Part shown: positions 34,146-43,396 of the stretch, one piece after another
Numbering within the stretch: the first letter of the stretch is position 1
Layout of the letters: the number at the start of each line of letters is the position of its first letter
From: Paraglaciecola mesophila
GTDB lineage: Bacteria > Pseudomonadota > Gammaproteobacteria > Enterobacterales > Alteromonadaceae
Reading direction: 5' to 3'
Length of the DNA stretch: 64,000 nt
NCBI RefSeq assembly: GCF_009906955.1
Contig: NZ_CP047656.1
Span: 4,649,001-4,713,000 of the forward strand
The notes under the pieces: model-generated
Seen by the model: the letters and a program-made list of their open reading frames with translations, nothing else
What the model was told of the DNA's origin: nothing
Database searches by the model: none
Position numbers and translations under genes: made by a program

Positions 34146-35186
34146 TTACTCAGCATCAACCTTACACTGAGCAACGGACGTTTCTAATAATGTTAACCAA
34201 TCATTGCCATAATTCTGTTTGAACCATTGGCGCATATTTTTCGATGCTTCTTTAAATGCTTGTTTCTCAGCGGGTGTCGGGCGATAAACGGTGCCGCCTG
34301 CTTTTTCGAACAGTTTGTAAGAATTCGCTTCTTGATTGAAAACTAAATCATTGGCTGCTTTTTGCTGGCGGGTAAACCCTTGTTCAATAATACCTTGAAT
34401 ATCTTCAGGAAGTGATTGCCAAACAGGTTCTGAGAACCACCACAGTGCAGCCATATAAGAATGGCCATCTAGTACTATGTATTTTAAATGTTCTTCTAAT
34501 TTAGCGCCGATAATATCTTGAATTCCATTTTTGCTGCCTTCAACTACGCCTGTGGCTAACGCCGTATAAAGTTCTGCCCATGACACAGGAGTGGGGTTTG
34601 CTCCAAGTTGTCGCACCAGCTCTTGTTGAATTTTTGCTGGGGTGGTTCGAATTTTTTGCCCAGCTAAATCGTCTGGATGATGGATTGGCTTGGTGGTGGT
34701 GGCAAAATTACGCCAGCCGCCCGTGTTAGTAACGCCCATTAAGCGTATTTGTAGGTTTTTTTCCAACACTGTATTGCGCATTTTACTTAAAATGGGTCCG
34801 TCTAATACGCATTGCGCTTGTTTGTCGTTATCAAACACATAGGGTAAATCGAGTACTTGGGCAGGCGCAAAGAAATTGCCCGTGCCACCTGCTGTGGTAG
34901 GAAACATCTCAAGCACACCTTTTTGTAAGTTGCCGATACACTCAGGTACGCCCCCGCAAAACTGACCTGAGGAATACAGTTGTACTTGTACTCGGCCGTC
35001 GCTGGCTTTTTCAACATATTCTTTAAAAGCAAGTAGCCCCACGTAATCCTCATCTTGGGTAGAGGCTTGAATGGAAGCTTTGATAATAAATTCGGCGCGA
35101 TCCGAGTTCGCATTGATAATGCCAAACATACTGGCAACAGCAATCACAGCATAAACAGTGAGTAGGGCGATACGTTTTGTATTCAT
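34146..35186 (-). CDS. TRAP transporter solute-binding protein (DctP family)
   Basis: 346 residues from the ATG at 35186, one base after the dctM stop. Hydrophobic N-terminus (KRIALLTVYAVIAVASMFGIINA) as signal peptide, then a DctP-type domain: FIIKASIQASTQDEDYVGLLAFKEYVEKASDGRVQVQLYSSGQF, LDLPYVF and the carboxylate-binding region GQKIRTTPAKIQQELVRQLGANPTPVSWAELYTAL. These proteins bind organic acids through a conserved Arg, so the imported ligand probably carries an acidic group. Last gene of the GH31-dctQMP operon. Confidence 0.92.
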   Translation of the reverse strand: MNTKRIALLTVYAVIAVASMFGIINANSDRAEFIIKASIQASTQDEDYVGLLAFKEYVEKASDGRVQVQLYSSGQFCGGVPECIGNLQKGVLEMFPTTAGGTGNFFAPAQVLDLPYVFDNDKQAQCVLDGPILSKMRNTVLEKNLQIRLMGVTNTGGWRNFATTTKPIHHPDDLAGQKIRTTPAKIQQELVRQLGANPTPVSWAELYTALATGVVEGSKNGIQDIIGAKLEEHLKYIVLDGHSYMAALWWFSEPVWQSLPEDIQGIIEQGFTRQQKAANDLVFNQEANSYKLFEKAGGTVYRPTPAEKQAFKEASKNMRQWFKQNYGNDWLTLLETSVAQCKVDAE

Positions 35187-35187
35187 A

Positions 35188-36474
35188 TTAGGCAAACCCA
35201 AACAGGCGAGGTAAGGTCATAGTGACCGCAGGGAAATAAGTAATGACAAATATCACCAAGGCTTCTACTGCTAAAAACGGCAGCATTTCATAGGCAATGT
35301 TCTCCGTTTTTTCACCCGATACGGACGCCGCCACAAACAGAACCAAGCCCATGGGCGGGGTGGCGAGACCCACAGTTAAGTTCACGCACATGATCACGGC
35401 AAAATGCAGTGGGTCGATGCCCAGTGAGATAAAAATAGGCGCTAACACAGGTCCGAGGATTAATATCGCTGGGCCTGCATCTAAAAACATACCGATAGCG
35501 AATAAGAACAAGTTGATAATAAGTAATAACAGTAAAACATTATCGGTAATGCCGACTATTTGCTCTGCAAGCATGTCGGCCATGCCTGAGACGGTAATGA
35601 TCCACGCAAAGGTAACGGCTGAGCCAACCAATAGTAAAATAGTGCCTGATTGCACCGCCGCGTTCACCAATATGTGCGGTAACTTGCCAAACTTGAGGGT
35701 ATTGGTGACAAACAAGGTAATAATCAGTGCATAACCCGCTGCAGCGGCAGCAGCTTCAGTAGGTGTAAATACACCTAGTACGATACCACCAAGTAAAATA
35801 ACTGGGGTCAGCAGAGGTAAAAAAGAGGTTTTAAGAGCGCTGCCTCGCTCATACCAAGTAGCTTTTTGATTGGCCACTGGATAATTACGCTTTTTGGCAA
35901 TGCGGCTGGTAACAAACATCAAGCCAGCACAAATGAGTAAGCCTGGCGTAATGCCAGCTAAGAACATGCCAGCCACAGAGACATTCATGATAAATGCGTA
36001 CAATATCATGATCCCAGAAGGGGGAATGATGGGGCCTATAACCGATGACGCGGCAGTCACAGCAGCGGCAAAGCGTCTGCTGTAGCCGTTTTCTTCCATA
36101 GCCGGAATGAGCATTTTACCTAAAGCTGAGGTATCGGCGACCGCGGAGCCTGATAAACCAGCGAACAGCACTGAGGATAAAATATTCACTTGGGCTAACC
36201 CACCACGGTAATGCCCGATTAAGGTTTGACTAAAGCGTACAATGGATTGCGTGATGCCACCTTGATTCATCAGTTCGCCGGCTAAGATGAAAAAAGGCAC
36301 AGCCATCAAGGGGAACGAATTCATGCCCGAATACAAGCGCGTTAGAAGGGCTGAGAAAAACACCTCATTGCCATCTAGCATTAAGCTGACACCTGGGCCA
36401 ATCAACAGAGCGAATACCACGGGCGTGCCTGCGGTGAGCAACAATATAAAAACCCAAAAATAACTGATAGACAT
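35188..36474 (-). CDS. TRAP transporter large permease DctM
   Basis: 428 residues from the ATG at 36474, one base after the dctQ stop. About 12-13 transmembrane helices. Family motifs: VPFFILAGELMNQGG, SGSAVADTSALGKMLIP, AAVTAASSVIGPIIPPSGIMILYA, GVFTPTEAAAAAAGYAL, and the C-terminal LTVGLATPPMGLVLFV. The sodium-driven transport unit. Confidence 0.95.
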   Translation of the reverse strand: MSISYFWVFILLLTAGTPVVFALLIGPGVSLMLDGNEVFFSALLTRLYSGMNSFPLMAVPFFILAGELMNQGGITQSIVRFSQTLIGHYRGGLAQVNILSSVLFAGLSGSAVADTSALGKMLIPAMEENGYSRRFAAAVTAASSVIGPIIPPSGIMILYAFIMNVSVAGMFLAGITPGLLICAGLMFVTSRIAKKRNYPVANQKATWYERGSALKTSFLPLLTPVILLGGIVLGVFTPTEAAAAAAGYALIITLFVTNTLKFGKLPHILVNAAVQSGTILLLVGSAVTFAWIITVSGMADMLAEQIVGITDNVLLLLLIINLFLFAIGMFLDAGPAILILGPVLAPIFISLGIDPLHFAVIMCVNLTVGLATPPMGLVLFVAASVSGEKTENIAYEMLPFLAVEALVIFVITYFPAVTMTLPRLFGFA

Positions 36475-36475
36475 A

Positions 36476-37027
36476 TTATTCAACTTCCATGGGAGGGATC
36501 GTTTGCTCTGTGAGGTAGTCACGGGCAAAAAGTTGTTTGATCAGATTCTCGATACCCACTAAAAATAGGGCGGCAAACATCAAAGGCGCGCAGGCGTAAA
36601 AGTACGCCAGTTTCACGGGCATTGACGAGGCATAAATTTCAAAGCCGCCTTGCCAAAACGCCACACTTTGTTTGAAAAACAGTGCGCTGATAATAATGAC
36701 CAATATGGTGATGATGATTTCTGAGACTCTGCGTAAAACTTTAGGCAAGGCATCGGCAAACATCTCAATAGATACATTTAAGTTTTCACGATACGCCCAA
36801 GGGGCAACCAAACAGGCGACCCATACCATCAGATATTTTGCGAGCTCTTCGGTCCAAGCGAGGGAGTCGTTTAACACGTAGCGGTAGAACACCTGGGCTA
36901 ATATCATCAGCAACATCGCGCTCAGTAACACGCCTGCGATATTCTTGCCAAGAGTACTAATAGCATAATTAACCTTACCAAGGGGGCGATTAATGGCTAA
37001 AAACCCGCGACTGACAGCATTTTGCAT
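36476..37027 (-). CDS. TRAP transporter small permease DctQ
   Basis: 183 residues, four transmembrane helices. The DctQ signature FYRYVLNDSLAWTEELAKYLMVWVACLVAPWAYRENLNVSIEMF is clear. Pairs with DctM. 27 bp after GH31, with GGAGAA before its ATG. Confidence 0.93.
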   Translation of the reverse strand: MQNAVSRGFLAINRPLGKVNYAISTLGKNIAGVLLSAMLLMILAQVFYRYVLNDSLAWTEELAKYLMVWVACLVAPWAYRENLNVSIEMFADALPKVLRRVSEIIITILVIIISALFFKQSVAFWQGGFEIYASSMPVKLAYFYACAPLMFAALFLVGIENLIKQLFARDYLTEQTIPPMEVE

Positions 37028-37054
37028 AAGGTGTTCTCCGACTGCGCTAACGTG

Positions 37055-39142
37055 CTATTGAGGCCAGTAATGGCTGATTTGCGGTTGCTGATCAGTCAAT
37101 TCGTCAGTGTGCTCAACGTCTGGGCCTAAGGGGATACGCTTACCTTTAGGTACAAACACGGCCATTTCTTGCGCACCTAGCGTCAGGTTATACACCTTGC
37201 CACCTTGATATGTTTGCTCGCTTGGGAAGCGTTGCCATTCACCTTCAGGCAAATAGAACTCTACTTCGCCACCGGGTTTTAAGCAGGGGGCTACAAGCAT
37301 GTCGTCACCAAACATAAACTGAGAGTCAAAGGCTGCCGCCACGCGATCCTTAGGAAACGCTAAAGGCATTGCACGCATCAAAGGCACACTGGTGTTGCTT
37401 GCTTGCTGCATGGCATTGTATATGTAAGGAATTAGGCGATAACGCAATACTAAGGCTTGATTAACGGCTTCTTCTGCTTCAGGCCCGTAGCTCCATGGTT
37501 CACGCTGGCCTATGCCGTGTAAACGCATGTGTGCGCTGAAAACAGCGGCTTGTGACCAACGGATAAACAGTTCTTGGTCACGGGTATCTTTAAAGAAACC
37601 ACCCACATCAGTGGCAAAATAAGGTGCACCAGACATTCCCCAAGAAAGCGCGCCGCGGATACTGGCGCTTAATCCACCCCAATCTGCTTGAGGGTCGCCG
37701 CCCCATTGGCTAGGGAAACGTTGTGAACCTGTCCATGCAGAACGGCTAAACAAGAAGGGGCCATTTTTGGAATATTTTTCGGCGGCTTCGTACACACATT
37801 TGTTGTACAGAAAGCTGTATACATTGTGCAGACGATCACCTGAGTCTCCACTGTGGGCGAGCATGTTGTCATCTTCTACTTGCTCACCAAAATCAGCCTT
37901 GATCATATCCACGCCTAAATCAAACAGTGGTTTGTGTGACTCCATCCAAAACTGGTAGGCATCAGGATGTGTGAAATCGACTATGCCAGATTCTGGTAAC
38001 GGAGTCAGCACTTCAGCGAATGCACTCATATCCCATTGATATTGATACGCTTCGCCTGTGCGTTTGTCTTTAAGCAGCCAGCCTTTTTTAGCCATTTCTT
38101 TGAAAAGCGGATGCTGAATTGACACCAAAGGGTATTCCCAGATACAGACTTTAAAGTTGTCGGCTTTGAGTTTGTTGATCACTGCAGCTGGGTCGTCAAA
38201 TCGTTTCGGATCCCACTCAAAAGCAAAGCGCGTGTCTGTGTCCTGCCAGGCTCGGCCATCAAGCGTGATAACATCACAAGGCATTTTGTGGTCACGCACG
38301 TCTTTCGCTGTGGCCAATAACTCGGGTACGTCTTTGTAATACGCTTTAGACAAAATAACCCCTAAGCTCCATACCGGAGGGGTTGGGGCTTTGCCGGTTA
38401 AATCTGTGTAGGTGTTGATCATGGCATTGCCATCTTCACCGTGCATCAAGAACATGTCTAGGCATTCATCTTCCACCAACACACCGTAAGCGCGCTGAGA
38501 CCAAGTGGCGTAGCCCACTGCATGTGTTACTGGCGCTGGAGTATGAACAAATACGCCCCAACCACTTGGACTCCAGCAGAAGGGAGTATTTTTATAGGAT
38601 ATTTCAGCGTTTACACCAAGTGCATCATGATTGTAAGAACGCACAAGTTGACCACGTTTGCTTAAGCCACCCCATTTCTCACCTAAGCCGTACACAGCTT
38701 CGTCTGTATCCAGCTCTAAGCTTATCAACCAGCCTTTGTCTACTTTCGCTAAAGGCGGTAAGCGGTAGCGACGAACAAAGTGCCCGTCGGTAGCGGTTTT
38801 TTGAATCGTCTTGTTGTCTTGGGTGAGCTCAAAGGTAAATGGACTGTGGGTAATCACTAATTTACTGTCACTAGCAATCAGAGTAGTTTGCTGTTCACTT
38901 TGCACGATATCAGCAGGAATAATATCCGGTGTTGAAACGAGTAGGCCATAATCAGCTTGGTCTTGTTTACCAATTCGTAAACGCACACCAAAAGCATGAA
39001 ATGCGATGTGTAAATCACCCTGAGATGTAGGCAATAACACACTTCCGTCACCTTGTACGCTAGCTGTGCCAGTCACATTTGCTTGCGGTATATCGTTCCA
39101 ATTCGGGGCAGTAACATCAAACAAAGATGTATTTGTAGACAT
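37055..39142 (-). CDS. Glycoside hydrolase family 31 enzyme
   Basis: 695 residues: N-terminal beta-sandwich (~1-240; AVYGLGEKWGGLSKRGQ), (beta/alpha)8 barrel, C-terminal beta domains. Catalytic nucleophile Asp417 in VDMIKADFGEQV and acid/base Asp483 in QWGGDPQADWGG. No signal peptide, so cytosolic: it should act on a glycoside imported by the co-encoded TRAP system. GH31 has alpha-glucosidases, alpha-xylosidases and sulfoquinovosidases. The substrate-loop region DVITLDGRAWQDTDTRFAFEW differs from the known sulfoquinovosidase pattern and more resembles a xylosidase-like branch with extra Arg residues. First gene of the operon; promoter and operator at 39217-39265. Confidence 0.92.
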   Translation of the reverse strand: MSTNTSLFDVTAPNWNDIPQANVTGTASVQGDGSVLLPTSQGDLHIAFHAFGVRLRIGKQDQADYGLLVSTPDIIPADIVQSEQQTTLIASDSKLVITHSPFTFELTQDNKTIQKTATDGHFVRRYRLPPLAKVDKGWLISLELDTDEAVYGLGEKWGGLSKRGQLVRSYNHDALGVNAEISYKNTPFCWSPSGWGVFVHTPAPVTHAVGYATWSQRAYGVLVEDECLDMFLMHGEDGNAMINTYTDLTGKAPTPPVWSLGVILSKAYYKDVPELLATAKDVRDHKMPCDVITLDGRAWQDTDTRFAFEWDPKRFDDPAAVINKLKADNFKVCIWEYPLVSIQHPLFKEMAKKGWLLKDKRTGEAYQYQWDMSAFAEVLTPLPESGIVDFTHPDAYQFWMESHKPLFDLGVDMIKADFGEQVEDDNMLAHSGDSGDRLHNVYSFLYNKCVYEAAEKYSKNGPFLFSRSAWTGSQRFPSQWGGDPQADWGGLSASIRGALSWGMSGAPYFATDVGGFFKDTRDQELFIRWSQAAVFSAHMRLHGIGQREPWSYGPEAEEAVNQALVLRYRLIPYIYNAMQQASNTSVPLMRAMPLAFPKDRVAAAFDSQFMFGDDMLVAPCLKPGGEVEFYLPEGEWQRFPSEQTYQGGKVYNLTLGAQEMAVFVPKGKRIPLGPDVEHTDELTDQQPQISHYWPQ

Positions 39143-39216
39143 GAATTTCTCTCACTCGTGATATTGACACAATAGGGGACCGCAAATGCTAGCATTGAGT
39201 CGCTGCGATTGGCCCT

Positions 39217-39265
39217 TACAATCTTATATAAGATATAAGTTATAGCAGTGTTAAATTCTTGTCAA
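39217..39265 (-). promoter_or_regulatory. Promoter and palindromic operator of the GH31-TRAP operon
   Basis: On the minus strand TTGACA (39260-39265), exactly 17 bp, TAACTT (39237-39242), then a palindrome with perfect 14-bp core ATCTTATATAAGAT (39221-39234). Hexamers, spacer length and operator position are identical to those before the aldo/keto reductase gene (17988-18036). Confidence 0.82.
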
Positions 39266-39469
39266 TCTTTGTTGGTTATTATGATCTTTCAAGTTAACTG
39301 AGAATAATAGCGAAATATGCAATCGTTAACGAATTGATAGCCAAAACTGGCGCGTAATTAGACCGAGTTGGCTGTTAGCGTATTGGTGTTAACGGGATAA
39401 CACGGTCGTTTCATCTTGTCGTGATATGCTGCCTTTTAATCGTACACCTCATGTTAGGATGATAAAGCA

Positions 39470-39677
39470 ATGCGCGCTGAACTAAGAGCAAAAATTATAA
39501 AGGTATGTGATGGCAAAATCGCAACTAAAGGCGAAAACGTTGGCCTTTCATTCTATGCATTTTTTGCTAACAAGAATGACGATAATGGAAGCGGCAACTT
39601 GGTGGATTGAGACGCATCAGTTAGATCATTTTGTGAAGGCGCGCACCATCAAAGACATGGTTCAACAAAACCTTTAA
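39470..39677 (+). pseudogene. Frameshifted small gene (DUF6500-like)
   Basis: From an ATG preceded by AGGA, one frame reads MRAELRAKIIKVCDGKIATK ... SFYAFFANKNDD and stops at 39608-39610 after 46 codons. From 39585 another frame reads MEAATWWIETHQLDHFVKAR and ends at 39675-39677. Joined, the two parts look like one ~70-residue protein of a small conserved family (I recall it as DUF6500) in which the FFANKNDD segment is followed within a few residues by MEAATWWIETH. A small deletion at ~39580 best explains the break. A sequencing error is an alternative. Confidence 0.6.
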
Positions 39678-39896
39678 GGTACACCTCTTCGCCCTGAGGC
39701 AATAACGGTCTGTTAGCTGATATTTTTATTTGCTTGGTTAAATTACCACTTTTCTCGGGCACTATGTTGTGTCACGGTTGTCTAGGGCGTGTTAAATAGG
39801 TATTAAAGTAGTTTTTATTATCCTGGGCACGTACCAAATGCATGGGATCTTCCATGCCGTTATTTTCAATCGACAAAATAAGAAGTAAGGATTTAT
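39678..39896. other. Intergenic, nothing recognised
   Basis: 219 bp between the broken small gene and the lipoprotein gene; probably the promoter of the latter. Confidence 0.35.
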
Positions 39897-40112
39897 ATGC
39901 GCTATTCGGTAATCTTGGTCAGTTTTTTCGTTTTGAGTTTGAGTGGTTGCGCATCCTCAAAAGACGATCAAGATGTGGTTAAACAGCAATTTTCTCAGCG
40001 CTGCGAAGAGGCTAAACAAGAACTTGATAACGCAGTGGAAGAGGGGCAGTTGGCTGATCTGAGAGTGCTGAAACAGGATATCGAATTATATTGTGTCTGG
40101 CGTAGAAATTAA
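39897..40112 (+). CDS. Small lipoprotein
   Basis: 71 residues. Signal MRYSVILVSFFVLSLSGC with lipobox LSGC (Cys18), then a short helical, acidic chain with two further cysteines (RCEEAK, LYCVWRRN). AAGGAT before the ATG is a fair ribosome binding site. Function unknown; the fold may be a single helix pair held by a disulfide. Confidence 0.7.
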   Translation: MRYSVILVSFFVLSLSGCASSKDDQDVVKQQFSQRCEEAKQELDNAVEEGQLADLRVLKQDIELYCVWRRN

Positions 40113-40196
40113 CACTCGAAAAAAACGGTGTAATGAATTCAGTTAGTCTATGTATCAATAAAGTGTGGTTGGTGGGCGCACAGCATTGCAGGTAGA

Positions 40197-41213
40197 TTAT
40201 TCACTGAAAACCACTCTATTTCTACCTTGTGATTTCGCTTTATAAAGTCGACTGTCAGCAAGGGATAGCGCTTTATCAAACATCAGGTTTTGACTTGTGG
40301 CGGCAATGCCAATACTCAAGGTTGCCGGGCGCTGCAATAATTGCAAAATACGTTGGTTTTGCTCGAATTCTATACGTATTTGATTGGCAATCTTTTGCGC
40401 ATGTACACTCGGGCAACGTTGCAATATAACCAGAAACTCCTCGCCGCCCCAACGTATTGCTAAATCACTGTCACGCATTGACGTGTTTAAAATCTCCCCC
40501 AGTATCACTAAAATTTCATCACCGGTAGAATGACCAAAATTGTCATTTATTTTTTTGAAGTGGTCGATATCAATTAATAGTAAATAGTCGCTACGTTCAT
40601 TTCTGGCGAGATTAATTTGCTCGATCGTGTTGTGATCAAGAATGGCCCGATTAAATAGCCCAGTGAGGTCGTCTTTTACGGTTTTCAATCGAAGTTGACG
40701 ATTGGTATTCTCTTGAATATTTACCAGTACTAACGTGATGCAACACAAAGCAAATGCTGATAGAAAGTAGCGGGTAGCTGTTACCGGTTCATAGTGAACA
40801 AATGTTTCGCTTCCCAGAGGTAGAAATAATACGCTGAAAGATCCGAGTAAATAGGCTGCCGCGAAGCACATTCCTTCACGAACTGAGAGTACAGCAAGTG
40901 CCATCGCCATCAAGGGAAAGGTCCAGAGGTAGCCTGTGGCATCTTGCCCACCGAAGGCAAGTAAACTGAGGCCTATTAATGCGACAATAATTGACAGTAT
41001 ATAGCGCGTAAAATCACGGTATTTTGTTTTCAGTAAATACAGGTTAATCACACCAAAGAAAACAGCGGTGAACAAGGTGCTGGATGTTTTGATGTTACTG
41101 TTGTACCAGCTTATAAAGCCAAACGCAGTGAGGAATACAAATCCAATCAGTGTGAGATAAACTGTTAGCGTAAGCTTTTTATTCCCTTTGGACACGTCTA
41201 AAATACGTCGCAT
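40197..41213 (-). CDS. Membrane-bound diguanylate cyclase (GGDEF)
   Basis: 338 residues. Six hydrophobic segments in ~15-165, then a GGDEF domain (~175-338) with the intact active motif GGEEF (IRWGGEEFLVIL), LTGLFNRAILD at its start and IDIDHFKKINDNFGHSTGDEIL for metal binding. It should make cyclic di-GMP. No RXXD inhibitory site is visible in the usual place five residues before the motif. Monocistronic. Confidence 0.92.
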   Translation of the reverse strand: MRRILDVSKGNKKLTLTVYLTLIGFVFLTAFGFISWYNSNIKTSSTLFTAVFFGVINLYLLKTKYRDFTRYILSIIVALIGLSLLAFGGQDATGYLWTFPLMAMALAVLSVREGMCFAAAYLLGSFSVLFLPLGSETFVHYEPVTATRYFLSAFALCCITLVLVNIQENTNRQLRLKTVKDDLTGLFNRAILDHNTIEQINLARNERSDYLLLIDIDHFKKINDNFGHSTGDEILVILGEILNTSMRDSDLAIRWGGEEFLVILQRCPSVHAQKIANQIRIEFEQNQRILQLLQRPATLSIGIAATSQNLMFDKALSLADSRLYKAKSQGRNRVVFSE

Positions 41214-41534
41214 TAAAATTTATACATCCTATTATCTTAGCTTATGCTTGTTCTTCGGTTATCAACGTTAACAAAGCCTATTCAAACTAGGTTAAATTTA
41301 ACAATAGATCAATACATCGGAAAATACTTTAGTATAGTAATCAATAGTATAACTTAAATTTGGAGCCATTTGGGCTATCCAATAAGAGCGAATTAGCAAA
41401 CGCATGACAGGAGCGCGTCGCGATAGGCAGCACTTATGTTTCGCTAACTGTCAGTATGTAAAACGGGCATAATTGGTCAATTTTCACTTCCTATATAAGC
41501 AGGTAGGTCTCAAGATAGCTGGCAAAGGGAATTT

Positions 41535-41951
41535 ATGAGTAAGTACATGAAATATATGCTAATTGGTATGGTGTTGATTTCGTTTTCAAACCATGGCGTA
41601 CAAACCCCCGATGAGCGTTCGTTGTCAACCGCGCTGACAGCGGCAGCCGCTATGGTAAACAAGAGCGCGCCGCAAATGTTAGATGAAGAAACGCGCTTGG
41701 ACTCGGCAGCAACATTTCGAAACTTCATCATTTACAACAACACTATGGTGAATTATTCCGCAGAGCAATTAGACATAACCCTGTTCGATCCTTTGATTCA
41801 AGAATCAGTCATTGCGCCCTTATGTTCCAATGAAAAATTATCAGGTTTTATCGAGCTGGGTGTAGTCATGGTATATCGCTACCTTGGAAAAAATGGCGCT
41901 TTTATTACTGAGTTATCAAAAGACATGGCAACCTGTAACGAGGCGAAATAG
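41535..41951 (+). CDS. Hypothetical exported protein
   Basis: 138 residues. The hydrophobic N-terminus (MKYMLIGMVLISFSNHGVQ) suggests a signal peptide. The rest is a helical, soluble chain with two cysteines (APLCSNEKL, MATCNEAK) that may form a disulfide. AAAGGG lies before the ATG. No family recognised. Confidence 0.6.
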   Translation: MSKYMKYMLIGMVLISFSNHGVQTPDERSLSTALTAAAAMVNKSAPQMLDEETRLDSAATFRNFIIYNNTMVNYSAEQLDITLFDPLIQESVIAPLCSNEKLSGFIELGVVMVYRYLGKNGAFITELSKDMATCNEAK

Positions 41952-42206
41952 GCCTTTTACATTCCTTAATATTTAGCATCTAACACCGGCAATGAGTGGA
42001 TTGAATTTGTGTGTTGCGACTAAAGGATAAGCAGGAGTTGTTAGCTTAATATGATACAAATCAAACACTAAATGAAAAATAAATATTATTTTAGCGATTC
42101 ACTGTAGGGTGCTTTTTTACCTGTTAGCACAAAGGCATATAAGAACATTAAAGGTTGCTTTACATCGCCTCGTCAGCATTTGCTTTAGTTGGAACAATAT
42201 CAACTT

Positions 42207-43340
42207 ATGTTTGAAAAATTATTATCGCGTTTATTTAAACGCGCCCATAGCGCTAAAACGCACAGCATACATAATCAAAATACACCGACTGCCGCGCTTG
42301 AGCCGCAAAGCAAGAACGACAGCGGATCAAATGCACAAGCACAGGGCAACGTTACTGATAACTACGATATTCCTGTGCCTACGCGCACGGTTAACATTAG
42401 CGTTGCGTCATTAAATCGATTGGATTTTCTGTTTTATGATTTTTTACTGGGCGTATCGCGTTCCAGCACGACGTTAAATCCTATCGAGCAATTCATTTTA
42501 ACGCGCGTAAATCATGCGCTTAAGTCACCTGAAAGCGTATTAACCCACTTCCCTGTGTTACCTAAATCGGTGATTACATTAACCAACTTGTTAAATGATC
42601 CTGACTTTGACTTACAGGCATTCATTAAAGTAGTAGAGCAAGAGCCAAGTATTGCCACTGAGTTGATGAAAGCAGCAAATAGCCCTGCGTACAAACGAGG
42701 CGACAAAGAGGTAACTAACCTACAGCAGGCCTTTATGTTTATGGGGGCGAATGACATAAAAGAATTCGTGTTAAATCGTTTTGTAAAAAATCTATGCCAG
42801 CAAAAGCCGATTTATTTTAAGACCTTTGGTGAGAAAATTTGGTTGCATAGCCAAGAAGTGGCGACAGTGGCCAAAGCGCTCGCCAACCAGCGTCGTCAAA
42901 ATGGTGACGCAGCTTACACAATAGGCCTAATGCATGATTTGGGGAAAGTGGTCATTTTCCAATTTATGGTTGAAGCGTTTCAAGCGGTCGATCCTAACTT
43001 CAAGCAAGACTCACTAGTGTTTAAAAAGTTTCTTAGTGAGAAATCCATGCTGCTAAGTGTGGAACTGATGAAGCTATGGAACATGCCAAAATTGATTATT
43101 GATGTAGTTCAGGCGCAAACACAAGAAATAAACACAGTTAACGAGCTAGCGCCTATGGCTCAAGTATTGTTTGAGGCAAATTTAATCAGTGAAATTAGTT
43201 TGTCGTATCAGGGCGGCCATATCAAGCCTGTTGAGTTTGAGTTATTACTTAGCAACACCAAGCTTAAAGATGACGCCAAGCAATTACTATGTGATATTTT
43301 AGGTCTGGATTTCGACCAATCTAGCTGGAGCGAATGTTAG
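42207..43340 (+). CDS. HDOD domain signalling protein
   Basis: 377 residues from the ATG at 42207 (an in-frame TTG at 42189 is less likely). The first ~85 residues are polar and low-complexity. The HDOD domain runs ~105-310: FPVLPKSVITLTNLLNDPDFDLQAFIKVVEQEPSIATELMKAANSPAYKRG, then LHSQEVATVAKALA and GLMHDLGKVVIFQF with an HD pair retained. HDOD proteins are non-enzymatic or weakly enzymatic signalling modules, often tied to c-di-GMP or motility control. It stands near the GGDEF gene but in a separate unit. Confidence 0.87.
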   Translation: MFEKLLSRLFKRAHSAKTHSIHNQNTPTAALEPQSKNDSGSNAQAQGNVTDNYDIPVPTRTVNISVASLNRLDFLFYDFLLGVSRSSTTLNPIEQFILTRVNHALKSPESVLTHFPVLPKSVITLTNLLNDPDFDLQAFIKVVEQEPSIATELMKAANSPAYKRGDKEVTNLQQAFMFMGANDIKEFVLNRFVKNLCQQKPIYFKTFGEKIWLHSQEVATVAKALANQRRQNGDAAYTIGLMHDLGKVVIFQFMVEAFQAVDPNFKQDSLVFKKFLSEKSMLLSVELMKLWNMPKLIIDVVQAQTQEINTVNELAPMAQVLFEANLISEISLSYQGGHIKPVEFELLLSNTKLKDDAKQLLCDILGLDFDQSSWSEC

Positions 43341-43396
43341 GTAAACCCTTAGGGATTTATTTTGCTTGTATTGATTTTGTTCTGCCGCGTCGGCTC

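Noticed and set aside
37055..39142. Calling the GH31 enzyme a YihQ-type sulfoquinovosidase
   Set aside because: The context suggests it, but the barrel loop that in YihQ carries the sulfonate-binding Arg and Trp is different here, so only the family is assigned.
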